From: Polyodon spathula
Taxonomy: Eukaryota; Chordata; Actinopteri; Acipenseriformes; Polyodontidae
DNA length: 64,000 bases
Direction of reading: 5' to 3'
NCBI RefSeq assembly: GCF_017654505.1
Contig: NC_054535.1
Location: 80,663,603 to 80,727,602 of the forward strand
Positions 1 through 10,090 of the stretch are shown here, one piece after another. The notes beneath the pieces are model-generated. The model saw only the letters and a list, made by a program, of their open reading frames with translations. It searched no databases and had not been told where the DNA came from. The position numbers and the translations under genes were made by a program. How positions within the stretch are numbered: position 1 is the stretch's first letter; each line of letters opens with the position of its first letter.

Positions 1-152
1 GCAGTTAACTTCTATTATAAATATTTGCTTATATGAGTAAAGTCCAGTATGAGCAACAGTAGGTATGATGAATGGAAGAGAATGATTTCAATAAGAGCAA
101 TTACAAACAACGTGAATACGGATACCTAGAAGAGTAAAGTCAAATATAAGAT

Positions 153-752
153 TGTGGCAAAGTGCCCCACCCCTGGGCTATTCATTTGTGTTGTATGTTG
201 CGGGTTAATGTTGGCGTATAGTCATTGGTACACGGGATATAAATGGGTCTGTGTAACACAAGTGTTTAAAATGTATATTTGTATTTAGGCATAAGGATTG
301 CACAGCACTTCACGTGCAGGTAAAATGTAATAATATGTGAGCACAGGGAATTGCACTTTTATAAATTCACGTGCAGTTGTACCAAGACTACAATTGAATG
401 ATTGATTAGCAATCTAGTCTGCATAAAAGCAGCATGTTTTCACTCACTCGGGGTAAGTGTGTTCGGTGAGTGGAGAATGGGATTGGAGATGGAGGTAGCA
501 AGAACAGTTAAAGTTAAAATATCAGCTCACCGTGTTTGTCTGCGTAGTCCGTTTTGTTTGTTTCTTTATTTTGGCTAAAGTGCCGTGTCCTGTGTTTTGT
601 TTGTCTTTCAACCTTTTATTTTCTGTTTGTTTAATTATTAAATGCTGAGCGCCACAAAGAGCTCAGCTTCACCAAACTCCACCTCTCTGTTTATTTTGTG
701 TTGGTTCCTGGTTCTGGTCTGACGTCACCCACTACAGCCGTCTTTGTGACCC
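153..752 (+). mobile_element. Solo LTR, 600 bp, with 5-bp target duplication
   Basis: The segment begins TGTGGCAAAG and ends CTTTGTGACCC, which are imperfect inverted ends. It is flanked by a perfect 5-bp direct repeat AAGAT at 148-152 and 753-757. A TATA-like CATAAAAGC lies near 422-430 and an ATTAAA poly(A)-type signal at 637-642, in the right order for U3-R-U5 on the plus strand. No internal retroviral coding sequence or second LTR is adjacent, so this reads as a solo LTR left by recombination between two LTRs. The 3' terminus does not end in the canonical CA, which lowers confidence slightly. Superfamily cannot be assigned from the LTR alone; a 5-bp duplication fits gypsy or ERV-type integration. 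Confidence 0.72.
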
Positions 753-757
753 AAGAT

Positions 758-1089
758 ACAGGAAGTAGTTATAATTAACAGCAGTAGTAGAATATGGTGA
801 AATATGGAGCAGCTGAGTGCAAGTGCAAGCTGATGCAAGTAGTGGTACAATTGGGTGCCATATAGTCCAGTATAGTGGAGAGTTGTGAGGTTTACAAGTG
901 CTGTCTAAACAGGTGTGTCTTGAGGAGGCGCCAAAAGGAGGTCTGGGACTGAGCAGTCCTGATATCCGTGGGATATCCTGAGAATGAGCAGTCATGATAT
1001 CCGTGGGATATCCTGATAACAGCACACTCCATTAAACCCTTTAGTCACCTTTGAAAATGTAACCCCAAAAAATCTAGAATGGTTTATAT
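758..1089. other. Unassigned sequence with a 35-bp tandem duplication
   Basis: No gene is seen. Positions 951-985 and 986-1020 are two 35-bp copies that both start GAGCAGTC and contain the near-palindrome GATATCCGTGGGATATC. The sequence just upstream (about 890-960) has the look of a dispersed fish repeat, but I cannot name it. Confidence 0.5.
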
Positions 1090-3950
1090 GTTAGCTTGCG
1101 TAAGTTCAGGAGGCGTGTAGCAAGGGGGTTTCCAATTTCCTGTCAATTAATTCCTATTTACTATTTAAGCCCTGATCACTTGCACCTTTACTATCTAGCG
1201 TTTCATTTTGTAGCACACGCTCAGACGCCGTCTTTTCGTGTTTCTCTGCTAATCTACACTTCGTTGCCTTTCACTGGAGGTCAATTCTCTGCGCATCGCT
1301 CCCAAGATATTATCAAATATTTTCCTACCTGGTCCGGTGCTGTTTCTCATCATTCAGCTTCTCCGTTCGGCTGCAGGAGCTCCAGCGTTAGTCTTCCTGC
1401 TCTTTCCAGCCTCCAGCCCAGCAACAGCACCGTTCAAACCGCAGCTCCATTTCTCATCTCGTCCGCGTCTTCATTAGACAAACTGGCCCTCCACTAAAAT
1501 CTCTAAAGCTCCTTCAACAAGACATCGACATTCCTGTCATCTGCGTTTGCCTTGCCATTGCTCCTCTATTTAATCCACCATAAAGATCTGTCAGCTGAAC
1601 ATTCCTTTACTCTTCGCTTGCAATCAAGCGCCCCTCCTCTGCTCCCAGAGCCAGTTCCTTCATGGGATCCTGCCCTGAACTTCTATTGGCTTCGTTCAAC
1701 GTTTTAGGGACCTGTCCATTCAATTTCGTGCTCCGTTTCGCCGTGTGGCGGCTTGTGCTTTCGACTCGTCACAACAAGATTCAACAACACTGCTGTTTTG
1801 CAACTTTTCCACCAGCGCTTCTCAGTCCGTGGCTACCACGGCAACGCCCTCATTGCGTGACTGCGGGGAGTGGTAAGTAACCATGGCGACCAGGCAGCTT
1901 AATCTGCACTGCGAGCTCCGTACTTCAGTACTGCAATTTTCTGCCTTGCTTGCTGCTGGGCTTTTACAACCTGCGAGGGCTCATTCAACTTGCCGAATTG
2001 TGACATCTAAATACTGCGTTAACGTATTCATATACATGACTGACTGTCCTAAAACATGTAACGAAGATATTAAAATCTAAAAGAGTACGCAATTGTTGTT
2101 CTACACCGACAAGGATTTTAATCACAATAACCAAGTATTCTAGGCTTCACTCAAGCCAATGGTTAATTCTAATCATAACCGCTAGATGGCAGTGTAACAC
2201 CACAAATTTTATACAAATTTTTATACAGTCTCTGCTATCTCTTTGCTATCACTGTGAAACTCACATGCTCCAGCTTTTCTACACATCCCCGCAGTCTGTT
2301 GTCATTCTGAGGGATTTACAGGAGACTTCCTCCTCAACCTTTTGTAGCAACTGACATTCTCCAATTTCAACAGTTCCCCTCTTTAAGGACCTGGTCATGA
2401 AGCAACCTTACTCAGCTGTTTCAGATGCTCAGTATCTACCATCATAGTAACGTCATGCTTTCCTGCATCACGCATCCATTCCTGTGACTTATTCCTGTTC
2501 TCAGATTCATGTTTTCTCATCTGGCGCTGCTCCTCCAGTCTGACCAGCTTCATCAAAAGTCATCATTTCATCAACGCGAGCCACTAGTCAGTCATGGAAC
2601 CATGTCCTACGACTTATCAATGTTTCAGTCAATGTCTTCCTACTCCCAATAGACAATAAACTGCTTCCGACCAATCAATAGGTTTTGCAGATCCCTCGGA
2701 GCAACATATTTTTCATACTCTCTGGTTCTGCAGCGGTCTCAGATCTCTGCAATCTTCATCTCTGCCCAAAAAGCAGCCCCATCTCTGGCTCCATCTAAAT
2801 CGGCCTTAACACCAAAAGACCAATATCTACTGCATTCAGCAGATCCCTACTCTCTGCAGCAGACCACCGCACTCTACCGATGGTAGTCCTCCGCCTCTAT
2901 TCCAGATCGCTGCTTCAGCAAATCTCTGTTCTCACAGCTGGGCCTCTGCACACTACTGACAGCACTCCATTGTTTTCTTCCTCAGACCTCTGCTCTGTTC
3001 AGCAGATCCCGCCCTCTACTGTTAATTGCTCCTCACTACAGCAGATCTCCACTCCCTCTTCAGATCTGTTCACTACCGCAGCTGCAAAGTTGCTCTAGTT
3101 TACTGTTGAAGTCTCCAGCTGCACTTCTCCAGAGCCAACAATGCTCCAGCCTTCCTCCAATACGCAGATCGTGGCAGTATTCCCACAATCAAAATACGGG
3201 GCACTTCTTCAGCAATCCTATTCCTCCCAAATGTTACAGCATTAATACTTGGTTTGAGATGTGGTACGAGACTGGAAATCTGTCTTGATTATGAGTTAAG
3301 GATTTCCACTATTAAGAGAATAACTGGCGTTGCGAAACCCAAATCTCTGAATGTGAGTTTACCTTTTCCATTTCAAGCAGACATGATAGTAGCAAACCGC
3401 TGATCGATCCTGTATTAACTAACTAACACACAGAAAGGCGGCATCTCATCTTTGCTCTCATTTCTAGAACATGGGGCGCAAAGGAGCCGTGCTTCCCCAG
3501 TAGCCGATTCATGTTTGTTCAGTCCAGCTACCACCTCAGCCCTCAGTTCCAGCTCTTCTTCTGCCCCTACTTTCGGTATCCAAGTTCAGTCAGTTGGTCC
3601 CATTTGATTCCACAACCCCCATCCTGAATCCTCAGCTTCTCCAGATGCTATTTAACTGAAACCTACTCTCCGTAACCCCCTTTCAATCTGCTCAGCATTA
3701 CATGTCTGCAGCCCTCCACCTTGTTCAAGCTCCTATTCTACAGCCTGCTCAGCGTCTTCAATCCCCTGTACCCAGATTCGAATAATCATAGCCCTTCAAT
3801 CAAAACCTGGCTCTCATGGTCCGTGCTAGGGATTCTCTCCAACTCCCTCCAGTCTCTCCATATTCAGCATTCTGTCTGTGGGACTCTAAGGCAATCTTAA
3901 GAGCTTTCCCCCTGCCTCACCTTCCCGTCTGTCTATATCAAAATATATTC
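1090..3950. other. Pyrimidine-rich block upstream of a recombinase pseudogene, no intact gene
   Basis: The plus strand is rich in C and T compared with the AT-rich surroundings, and only short open frames occur. The same composition continues into the tyrosine recombinase pseudogenes at 4.0-5.2 kb, so the block may be the decayed 5' part of the same Ngaro/DIRS-type element. I could not identify Gag, reverse transcriptase or RNase H motifs in it. That attribution is inference. Confidence 0.35.
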
Positions 3951-3989
3951 TCCATTTGCTAATTTCCACTCTTCTGAAAAGCCACCTAC

Positions 3990-4529
3990 TATGATTAACA
4001 CATGGAGATCAGCTGCCTCTCGGCCACCTTCCATGCTTACTCCATAACTTGGCTGCGTACCTCAGGACGGATCAATTCAGCGCAGTCGGTCCACTCACAC
4101 GTCAAGTATCAAGTTCCCTATCTCCCTTTTCAAGGTATCACCACAGCAGGACCCCCCCCCCCCACTCCCCTCCTCAGACCATCTGTTCATTGATTCCTCT
4201 CACTCCTATCATCACTCGCCTCGTCTCCAGCAGACCTCCCTCCATTCCTCCGCCCCTGCCCCCCAAGCAGGCCTCCTTCCTGTCCACCCTCGTCTCGTGA
4301 GTAGGCCTCCCTCCTCAACTCCACCCTCTCCTCCAGAGCAGGCCTCCCTCCTCTCCACCCTCTTCTCTGAGCAGACCTCCCTCCTCTCCACACTCTCCTC
4401 CAGAGGCCCCCCCCCCCCCCCGACTCTCCCCTTTCCCCCCCCCAGCCTGATCACGAATGTGGGGGAACTGGTCCTCCTCTGCAGTGGATTCCTACATTCA
4501 TTCATCCTTCCCTGATATAGTTGCTGCTC
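3990..4529 (+). pseudogene. Tyrosine recombinase pseudogene, partial upstream copy (Ngaro/DIRS-like)
   Basis: This is a degenerate duplicate of the C-terminal part of the recombinase found immediately downstream. Shared landmarks are the poly-C run after a GCAGGA-type motif (4150-4163 here, about 4853-4868 downstream), the ACCTCCCTCC motif, and the 3' block encoding GNWSSSAVDSYIHS (4466-4507), which includes the expected nucleophile tyrosine at 4493-4495. The middle is disrupted by an expanded 33-37-bp tandem repeat and poly-C tracts, and no frame is continuous. The copy ends with the equivalent of DIVAA-SK-A and runs directly into the N-terminal part of the downstream copy. That junction is what an unequal crossover or tandem duplication would leave. 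It cannot encode an active enzyme. Confidence 0.6.
4217..4410 (+). repeat. Minisatellite grown from recombinase coding sequence, five units of 33-37 bp
   Basis: A GCAG(A/G)CCTCC core recurs with starts at 4230, 4267, 4301 (as GTAGG), 4338 and 4371, giving spacings of 37, 34, 37 and 33 bp. The downstream recombinase copy has this motif once, in the stretch encoding STLLSRTGLPPQL (about 4929-4971). The array therefore looks like a local expansion of coding sequence after the recombinase was duplicated. Confidence 0.7.
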
Positions 4530-5189
4530 CTTCTAAAAATGCTAGAATCATCTCTACTCTTCGGAAAGGCTGCTTCTCCCCCTACGAGGATCTACTCATG
4601 GAGACCATCTGCCTCACAGCCTTCTTGGCTTTCTCAGAAGCTCCGAATTCACAGTTCCCTCAGCTTCTTGCTTCCCCTTGGTGGATATTCGTTTATGTGA
4701 CCTCTCTTCTATTTCCAACTCCTATTTTCCTATTCGGCTGCTCACTTCCAAGACAGACCAACTCCGGCGGGGTCAGTTCATTCAGCTTTCAAGGACCAAG
4801 ACTGCTCTCTGCCCTTTTTCAGCAATGTCAATATATATCTCATGCAGGAACCCCCCCCCACCCCCCCGGACCCTCTATTCATCAATTCTTCCCAATCTAT
4901 CGTCACTCGTCACTGGTTCTCAACCCACCTCTCCACCCTCCTCTCCAGGACAGGCCTCCCTCCTCAGCTCTATTCACCCCATTCCTTCCGTATCGGTGCA
5001 GCCACCTCCAGATGCAAGGGCCAGCATCAATCAGAGCTGATCAAGACCATGGGGAGCTGGTCCTCTTCTGCAGTGGATTCTTATGTTCATTCATCTCCCT
5101 CTGACATAGTTGCAGCCCATTCCAAAATTGCTAGTATGCCTGAAGTGGGGGCTGCCTGTCTACCGGAGCCACTAGAGGTTTTCCCCTAA
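4530..5189 (+). pseudogene. Tyrosine recombinase pseudogene, downstream copy (Ngaro/DIRS-like retrotransposon)
   Basis: This encodes most of a tyrosine recombinase catalytic core of the type carried by vertebrate Ngaro/DIRS-like retrotransposons, which integrate by site-specific recombination rather than with a DDE integrase. In order: an N-terminal segment SPYEDLLMETICLTAFLAFS (about 4577-4636), a middle segment SKTDQLRRGQFIQLSRTKTA (about 4747-4806, another frame), then a continuous 3' frame at 4842-5189. In that last frame HSFRIGAAT starts at 4980 (the H-x-x-R motif), GSWSSSAVDSY follows, and the predicted nucleophile tyrosine is at 5082-5084. At least one frameshift separates the N-terminal, middle and C-terminal parts. 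It lies directly after a partial duplicate of itself. It is inactive as written. Confidence 0.78.
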
Positions 5190-5784
5190 TTAGCTTCAAG
5201 GGTTTTTTTCCTCTTCACTGAGCAGCAGGTATACACATAGTCATATCCTAATAAATTTACTAACCATTCTCCTGTTTGTCCCGTTTGTCCTTCTAGTCTT
5301 TTGTTTATGTTATGCGCTGGCACGTGCTCTTTTGTTTGTCTCACGGTGTGGGTGATTTGGTGGAGTGCCGGGGGTCCATCCTTTGGGGGGCAAATGACCT
5401 CACTTCCCCGACCTCAGGGCATGGCTTCAGCTAACCCTTGACCTTCAGGGGGGTTCTCACCGTGTGAGTCAGAGCGGACCCCCAGCCACACTCTGTTCTT
5501 TCGCAGCTCCTGCGCTTATCTTGCCTCACTCAAGGCGTTCTATACTCTGTCTCAGTTCGGGACGTGGCTACTCATGCTCGAGTCCCATACTAATCTCTAT
5601 GCCTTTTCTTATCTCAGGTCCCAGGCACGTGAAGTCTCGGCCAATTGGGGGTCTAACGAGCGCCCCTTTACAGAAGTCTCAGATGCTGGGTACCTCTCCC
5701 TCTCTATCTCCTTTCGTGTCCCAGTCTTCCGGGACCATCTTCCTCTGAGGGGTGGCTCCACGAGTCATAACCCTCATATATGTT
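5190..5784. other. C/T-rich tail of the recombinase region, no gene
   Basis: No coding motif is seen. The composition resembles the preceding recombinase region, so this is plausibly the 3' non-coding part of the same element, but no split direct repeats or inverted termini could be paired to fix its boundary. Confidence 0.3.
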
Positions 5785-6085
5785 TTCGGTTGCTAGGTCC
5801 GTCGGCCCTGAGCGTGTCGGCATCGCTGCCCTCAGTCAGTGACCATTTTTGTATCCCGTATCCAGTTGCTAGACCTTCAGCTCTGAGCTCGTGTCAGCAT
5901 CTCCGCCCTCAGTCAGTGACCACTTGTTTCCTGTCTTCGGTTGCTAGGTCCGTCAGCCCTGAGTTCGTGTCGGCATCGCCGCCCTTAGTCAGTGACCACT
6001 TTCTGTATCCTGTCTTCGGTTGCTGGGTCCTTCGCCCCTGGGCTCGTGTCGGCCTCGCCGCCCTCAGTCAGTGACCACTTTCCAT
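5785..6085 (+). repeat. Minisatellite, four units of about 75-79 bp
   Basis: Four head-to-tail units share TTGCTAGGTCC-type starts at 5790, 5866, 5941 and 6020 and end in CAGTCAGTGACCA. Spacings are 76, 75 and 79 bp. The units diverge by scattered substitutions. Open reading through them is incidental. Confidence 0.85.
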
Positions 6086-7729
6086 GTCCAGCTTCGCTGG
6101 TCTGCTACTAGAGTGGGTCTCGCCTGCTCTTCTATCCTAGGTCCGCTCCTTTCTAGCCGGCACTCTGTCCTACTAACCGAATTTTTATACAATGGGGCCG
6201 TGCTTGACGGATAATTTGGCGTCAGATTAAAATACTGTTTAAACAGGTAAAATAGCACCCCAACCCCGGAGAAAAATTCAGCACGCTTCCGTCCTCCGTT
6301 AAGATTTAGATTTTCATAACCACTCCATGGTACACTACAGGCAATGCTTCAGTGGAGGGGTTTTCAACCTTTTTTGAAACTGTCTGGTGGTTTCAGCTCA
6401 AGTACCCCTTTACAATTTTGAATTACTGAATGGCACAACAAATAAAAATAACCATAACTACTAACAATAGTAAAGTTTTTATTAAAGCCAACATAAAAAT
6501 TATCCCAAGGAATTCGGTATAACTTTCTGTCGCTTTGCACTTTCTGTAGACTCTTGCATTTTCTTCCTTTCTTTTTTTTTGAAAGTAAGAAATGTATCCA
6601 ATTCATCAAACACTGAAAACAAATTCAACCCGCCGCTATCGCTGTTACTAAAATGCAGCTGCACCTAATAAATAAAACAAAAACCATCAAAGTGTCAGTA
6701 TTGTGATCATTTATATTTACCGGAGCATTTATACTGTACTTCTAAAAAATGCAGAAAGATTGCGCTTCACTGGTTAGGAGGCTTGGTGGTCCAGCCTCCA
6801 GTGGTTAAAGAAAGGGCCTTATTGTTAACATGAGGTTCTACTAAATGACTAAATAATATTAATAACAATTAGTATTCAATTATCCAACAAGTTGAAAACA
6901 GCAAAGTTAATGAGCAGCAGAGCGTTCTCCATAGAACTGCCAGCCGCATGCTTCACCCACCCTAATGAGGGAGGTTTGGCAACATAGCCCATTTAATATG
7001 ATTAAATGTCCCTATTTAGATGGATTTATTTTAAAAGAGGCAGCTCAGGTGTAGTAATATATCCCAGTGATCAGTTTAAACCTTATGTGCCAAGAAACAC
7101 TAAACCTCTATATCTGTCACTGGCAGTGGTACCACATCACTTTTAAACAAAAATGCAAGTCATATTGGTTCAAGACACTCCTTTAAGAACACTGATACTG
7201 CACTGTTGTGATTGCTGGTTGCCCCTGAACAAATAAATGACTCAAAATCTGCAATCCTGTCTGCAGCATACTGTTTAGTTCTCTATTACCACTAAGCTGC
7301 TTATTAAACACTGTACGTGCATTAGACAGTCAGGTGAGTTATGACTTTGTCCTCATTCGAACTAGGGAACTCAATTCAATTTCAGAGAAAAGCAACTGTA
7401 AGTAATTTAAAACCTGGCTGGAAATATGCCTGCCTTTGCCAACAAGGATAAAGAGAGTGACACATGCTTTCTATTAATCCCTGTTTGGATACATTATAAA
7501 GACAGGCTTCACAATTCACTGTTTAAAGCATTCATTTTGGTTAATGTAATTCTAACATGCCGTCTTTCCTCTCAGCAATGTGGAGATGCAAGGTTTTGTT
7601 GTGTGTATATGCATGGGCATTTCTGCCAAGCACATTATCTAGCAGGATTATTGAAAAACCATTTGTTTTGTGAACACTAATACAAATAGAGAAGTCGAGT
7701 TGCTAAGCAAACTGCATCGATAGGGCTAG
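6086..7729. other. No recognisable feature
   Basis: AT-rich sequence with only short, low-complexity open frames. I see no gene, transposon terminus or RNA gene. Confidence 0.5.
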
Positions 7730-8156
7730 TGACAGGCTGGCGAGTGGACAGAGGCCCAGAGACAGACTGCAGTTCAAAGAAATAATACTTTTATTATAAA
7801 TAAGCACAAAATAAAAGGGCACAAGGGCCAAAACAAAGGTATTTATACAGAAAAAAACACAAAGCAAAATTTACGGAAAAGGTTTCCAGGCTGGCCGATG
7901 CCTTCACACAGAAAATTCAAAAAACACAAAACAGCAAACCAAAAACCAGCAAGTCCAACCATTAGCTTGCTTCCTCAGCTCCCTCCTCCCCCTAATGGGA
8001 AGCTGAGGCCTCCTTTTATGTCAGGTGGCTGGATGCTGACTGATCGTTAATTACTCCAATCAACCCCAGCCACCTGAACACAATAAACCCAGGCAGGCAG
8101 GAGAATTTAACCCCATCCCTGCCAATCTATAAAGGGCAGAGCTCTGCTCTGCCACA
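7730..8156 (-). mobile_element. Solo LTR, family A, copy 1
   Basis: Read on the minus strand it begins TGTGGCAGAGCAGAGCTCTG and ends CGCCAGCCTGTCA, giving TG...CA ends. A TATA-like CATAAAAGGA (window 8011-8020) and an AATAAA-type signal near 7790 are in LTR order on the minus strand. The flanks GCTAG (7725-7729) and GTTAG (8157-8161) are a 5-bp target duplication with one mismatch. A second copy lies at 14187-14599 and shares most of its length. No internal retroelement coding sequence is adjacent. Confidence 0.75.
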
Positions 8157-8161
8157 GTTAG

Positions 8162-9099
8162 ATATTTGTTTTTGAAATGGCACAACGATTTTAAATGGAA
8201 CCATTACTAAGCAAAATCTGAAATGAGTACAGACACAGAAATCAACAACCAATAGGCTGGGAATGCCTTAAATACATTTACCATAATCATTTTCCAAACC
8301 AGGAGTGCGCAATTCATATCACCCGACGCCCGGGACAAAAGAATTGTGTGAGGGGCAACAAGTTTTACCATTATACTTTGCCTGTCACAAATACTTTTTT
8401 TCTTCTTTTGTCACCATGTTCTGTTGCTAGAAAAACCGTAGATTTTTAGGCAGTCACGCAAGGTCCTGAAAACTCTAAACTGCAGAAGTCTCGCACATAG
8501 GCTACAAATGAAAATAAAAAAATAAAACCTCAAAGCAAAAATATAGAGTAGAGTACAAAAATCCTTTTAAATTCACAAACCCTCATCGGTTACACACAGT
8601 AATATACAAGTGCAACAATACTATTATATTGCCTTTGTCTACAGTAGGGACCCAGTAAAGTTTGACCGCCAGCTCTAGGAACAATATTTAACATAATAAA
8701 AATTACAAAAACCTTTAAGCTATTTTATATGTAGCAGTTTAGCAATGTATTTGTTTTTTTAAAAAGCAACGTAATCTCGTGTGGTTGGCAGTAGGTTTGT
8801 AAAGCTATAAATTGACAATTATTTTTAATACAATTTTGTGCCGTGAAACCGACCGCGCCCACTGAAACACCCACAAAACAAAATTATTTATGTTTATCCA
8901 ATGGCCATATAGGGAACCACAACGTATTAATCAAGCACCATCGCCGTTCTTCTGGGTAATGTAGTTTAGAAACCAATCCTATAACCCTTCCACTCCGGTG
9001 AACATTCTACCTGTTTGAGGTCTGACTGATATAACGTGACTTTCGGCTTATGTATCAGTTCAAACATGCTGTGATGTTTAAAGACATAAAGTTAGTAAT
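8162..9099. other. No recognisable feature
   Basis: AT-rich sequence without a coding region I can support and without paired termini. Confidence 0.5.
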
Positions 9100-9480
9100 G
9101 TATAATATATAAAGAGAGCCTCCTTCCTTCATAGGCCCTACGCATATAAGAGGGGATCCATTATTGAGGAAACCCGATAAATGAAGAGGGGTCACCGTCT
9201 CTGAGATGAACCGACATACGAAGAGGCTTGCTAACCAGAAAGAAAAACATTGATTAGTAATATTAACACATAAAAGAGGTTCTGACTCTTCAATGACCCA
9301 ACATATGCAGTAGGGGGGGGTTCCGTCGCTGAGGAGACCCGACAAACAGGAGGGGGGTCACCGTCTTCGAGGTGACCCGACATACAAAGAAAGGCACATT
9401 TCTTTGAGGTTACATGATATATGGAGAGGCTCATGAAGGCTCTGACTCATGGAGAACCCTCCTCTTTGAGGTAAATGAAG
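9100..9480. repeat. Degenerate tandem repeat, about 37-bp period
   Basis: About eight diverged units can be aligned. The clearest are at about 9183-9220 and 9349-9387, sharing GGGGTCACCGTCT, then GAGGTGACCCGACATAC and an AAAG-type end. The unit at 9221-9270 is longer and interrupted. Several open frames cross it, but they reflect the repeat, not a gene. Confidence 0.65.
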
Positions 9481-9754
9481 CGACGCTTAAGAAAGGGTTG
9501 GAGAAAGTGTAATCACTAACCCCCCAGAAGAGACTGATGCAAAGGCGGTATGAGATTCTAGAGGAGTGAGGAGGAGGAAACGAAAAAACACAAAGACAAC
9601 TAGGTGAAGGTGACTAGGGTTTAAATAGAATAGATTTAAGTGGTGGAAGAAGATGATAGGAAGCATGGGCCTAACACCACACCCTGAAACACACATAAAG
9701 GTTAACATGACAAATCATATTTTACCTTTCAAATAGCTGAGAGTTTGAAGATTA
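9481..9754. other. No recognisable feature
   Basis: A short non-repetitive stretch between the degenerate tandem repeat and the CACTA-like terminus. Nothing is supported here. Confidence 0.45.
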
Positions 9755-10090
9755 CACTATGTAACACAATTTTTGTTCCTGGGTAGTAAGTGTTATTTCC
9801 TAATTGCTTATGTCTCAAAAGTATAGAAAATGGCTATTATTCCCCACAAACTTTGCTTTTGTGACCAGGACAGTGATATTTCAACATATCACTATTTCCA
9901 ATGGGAAAATGGGCAAATGTGTGTCTTTTCGTTCACATAAAGTCAGAAAAAAACAACATATGAATCCAAATTAACATGTATTTATACTAAAATAATACAA
10001 AGATGACGACAAAAGATTTAGAAGTGAGTAGTTTTTCGAGATTTACGATTATACTATATTTACAGTATAATTGTAAATCTCGAAAACTAC
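9755..10090 (-). mobile_element. Truncated CACTA-like transposon end with fold-back hairpin
   Basis: Starting with CACTATGTAACACAA after a TTA trinucleotide (9752-9754), about 300 bp match the reverse complement of the right end of the element at 62389-63730, with only scattered differences by eye. From 10028 to 10090 the sequence forms a near-perfect hairpin: GTAGTTTTTCGAGATTTAC on the left arm and GTAAATCTCGAAAACTAC on the right. The larger element carries only one arm. No opposite CACTA terminus was found downstream, so the copy is truncated or rearranged. Confidence 0.72.

Noticed and set aside
1096..2080. Plus-strand open frames of 65-133 codons
   Set aside because: They are Ser/Leu/Pro-rich, as expected from C/T-rich DNA, and show no domain, no conserved motif and no consistent frame.
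4187..4505. Minus-strand Gly/Arg-rich open frames
   Set aside because: They are antisense to the expanded repeat of the recombinase pseudogene.
5785..6085. Direct repeats considered as a CRISPR array
   Set aside because: Units are contiguous, 75-79 bp and diverged, with no unique spacers; the DNA is vertebrate.
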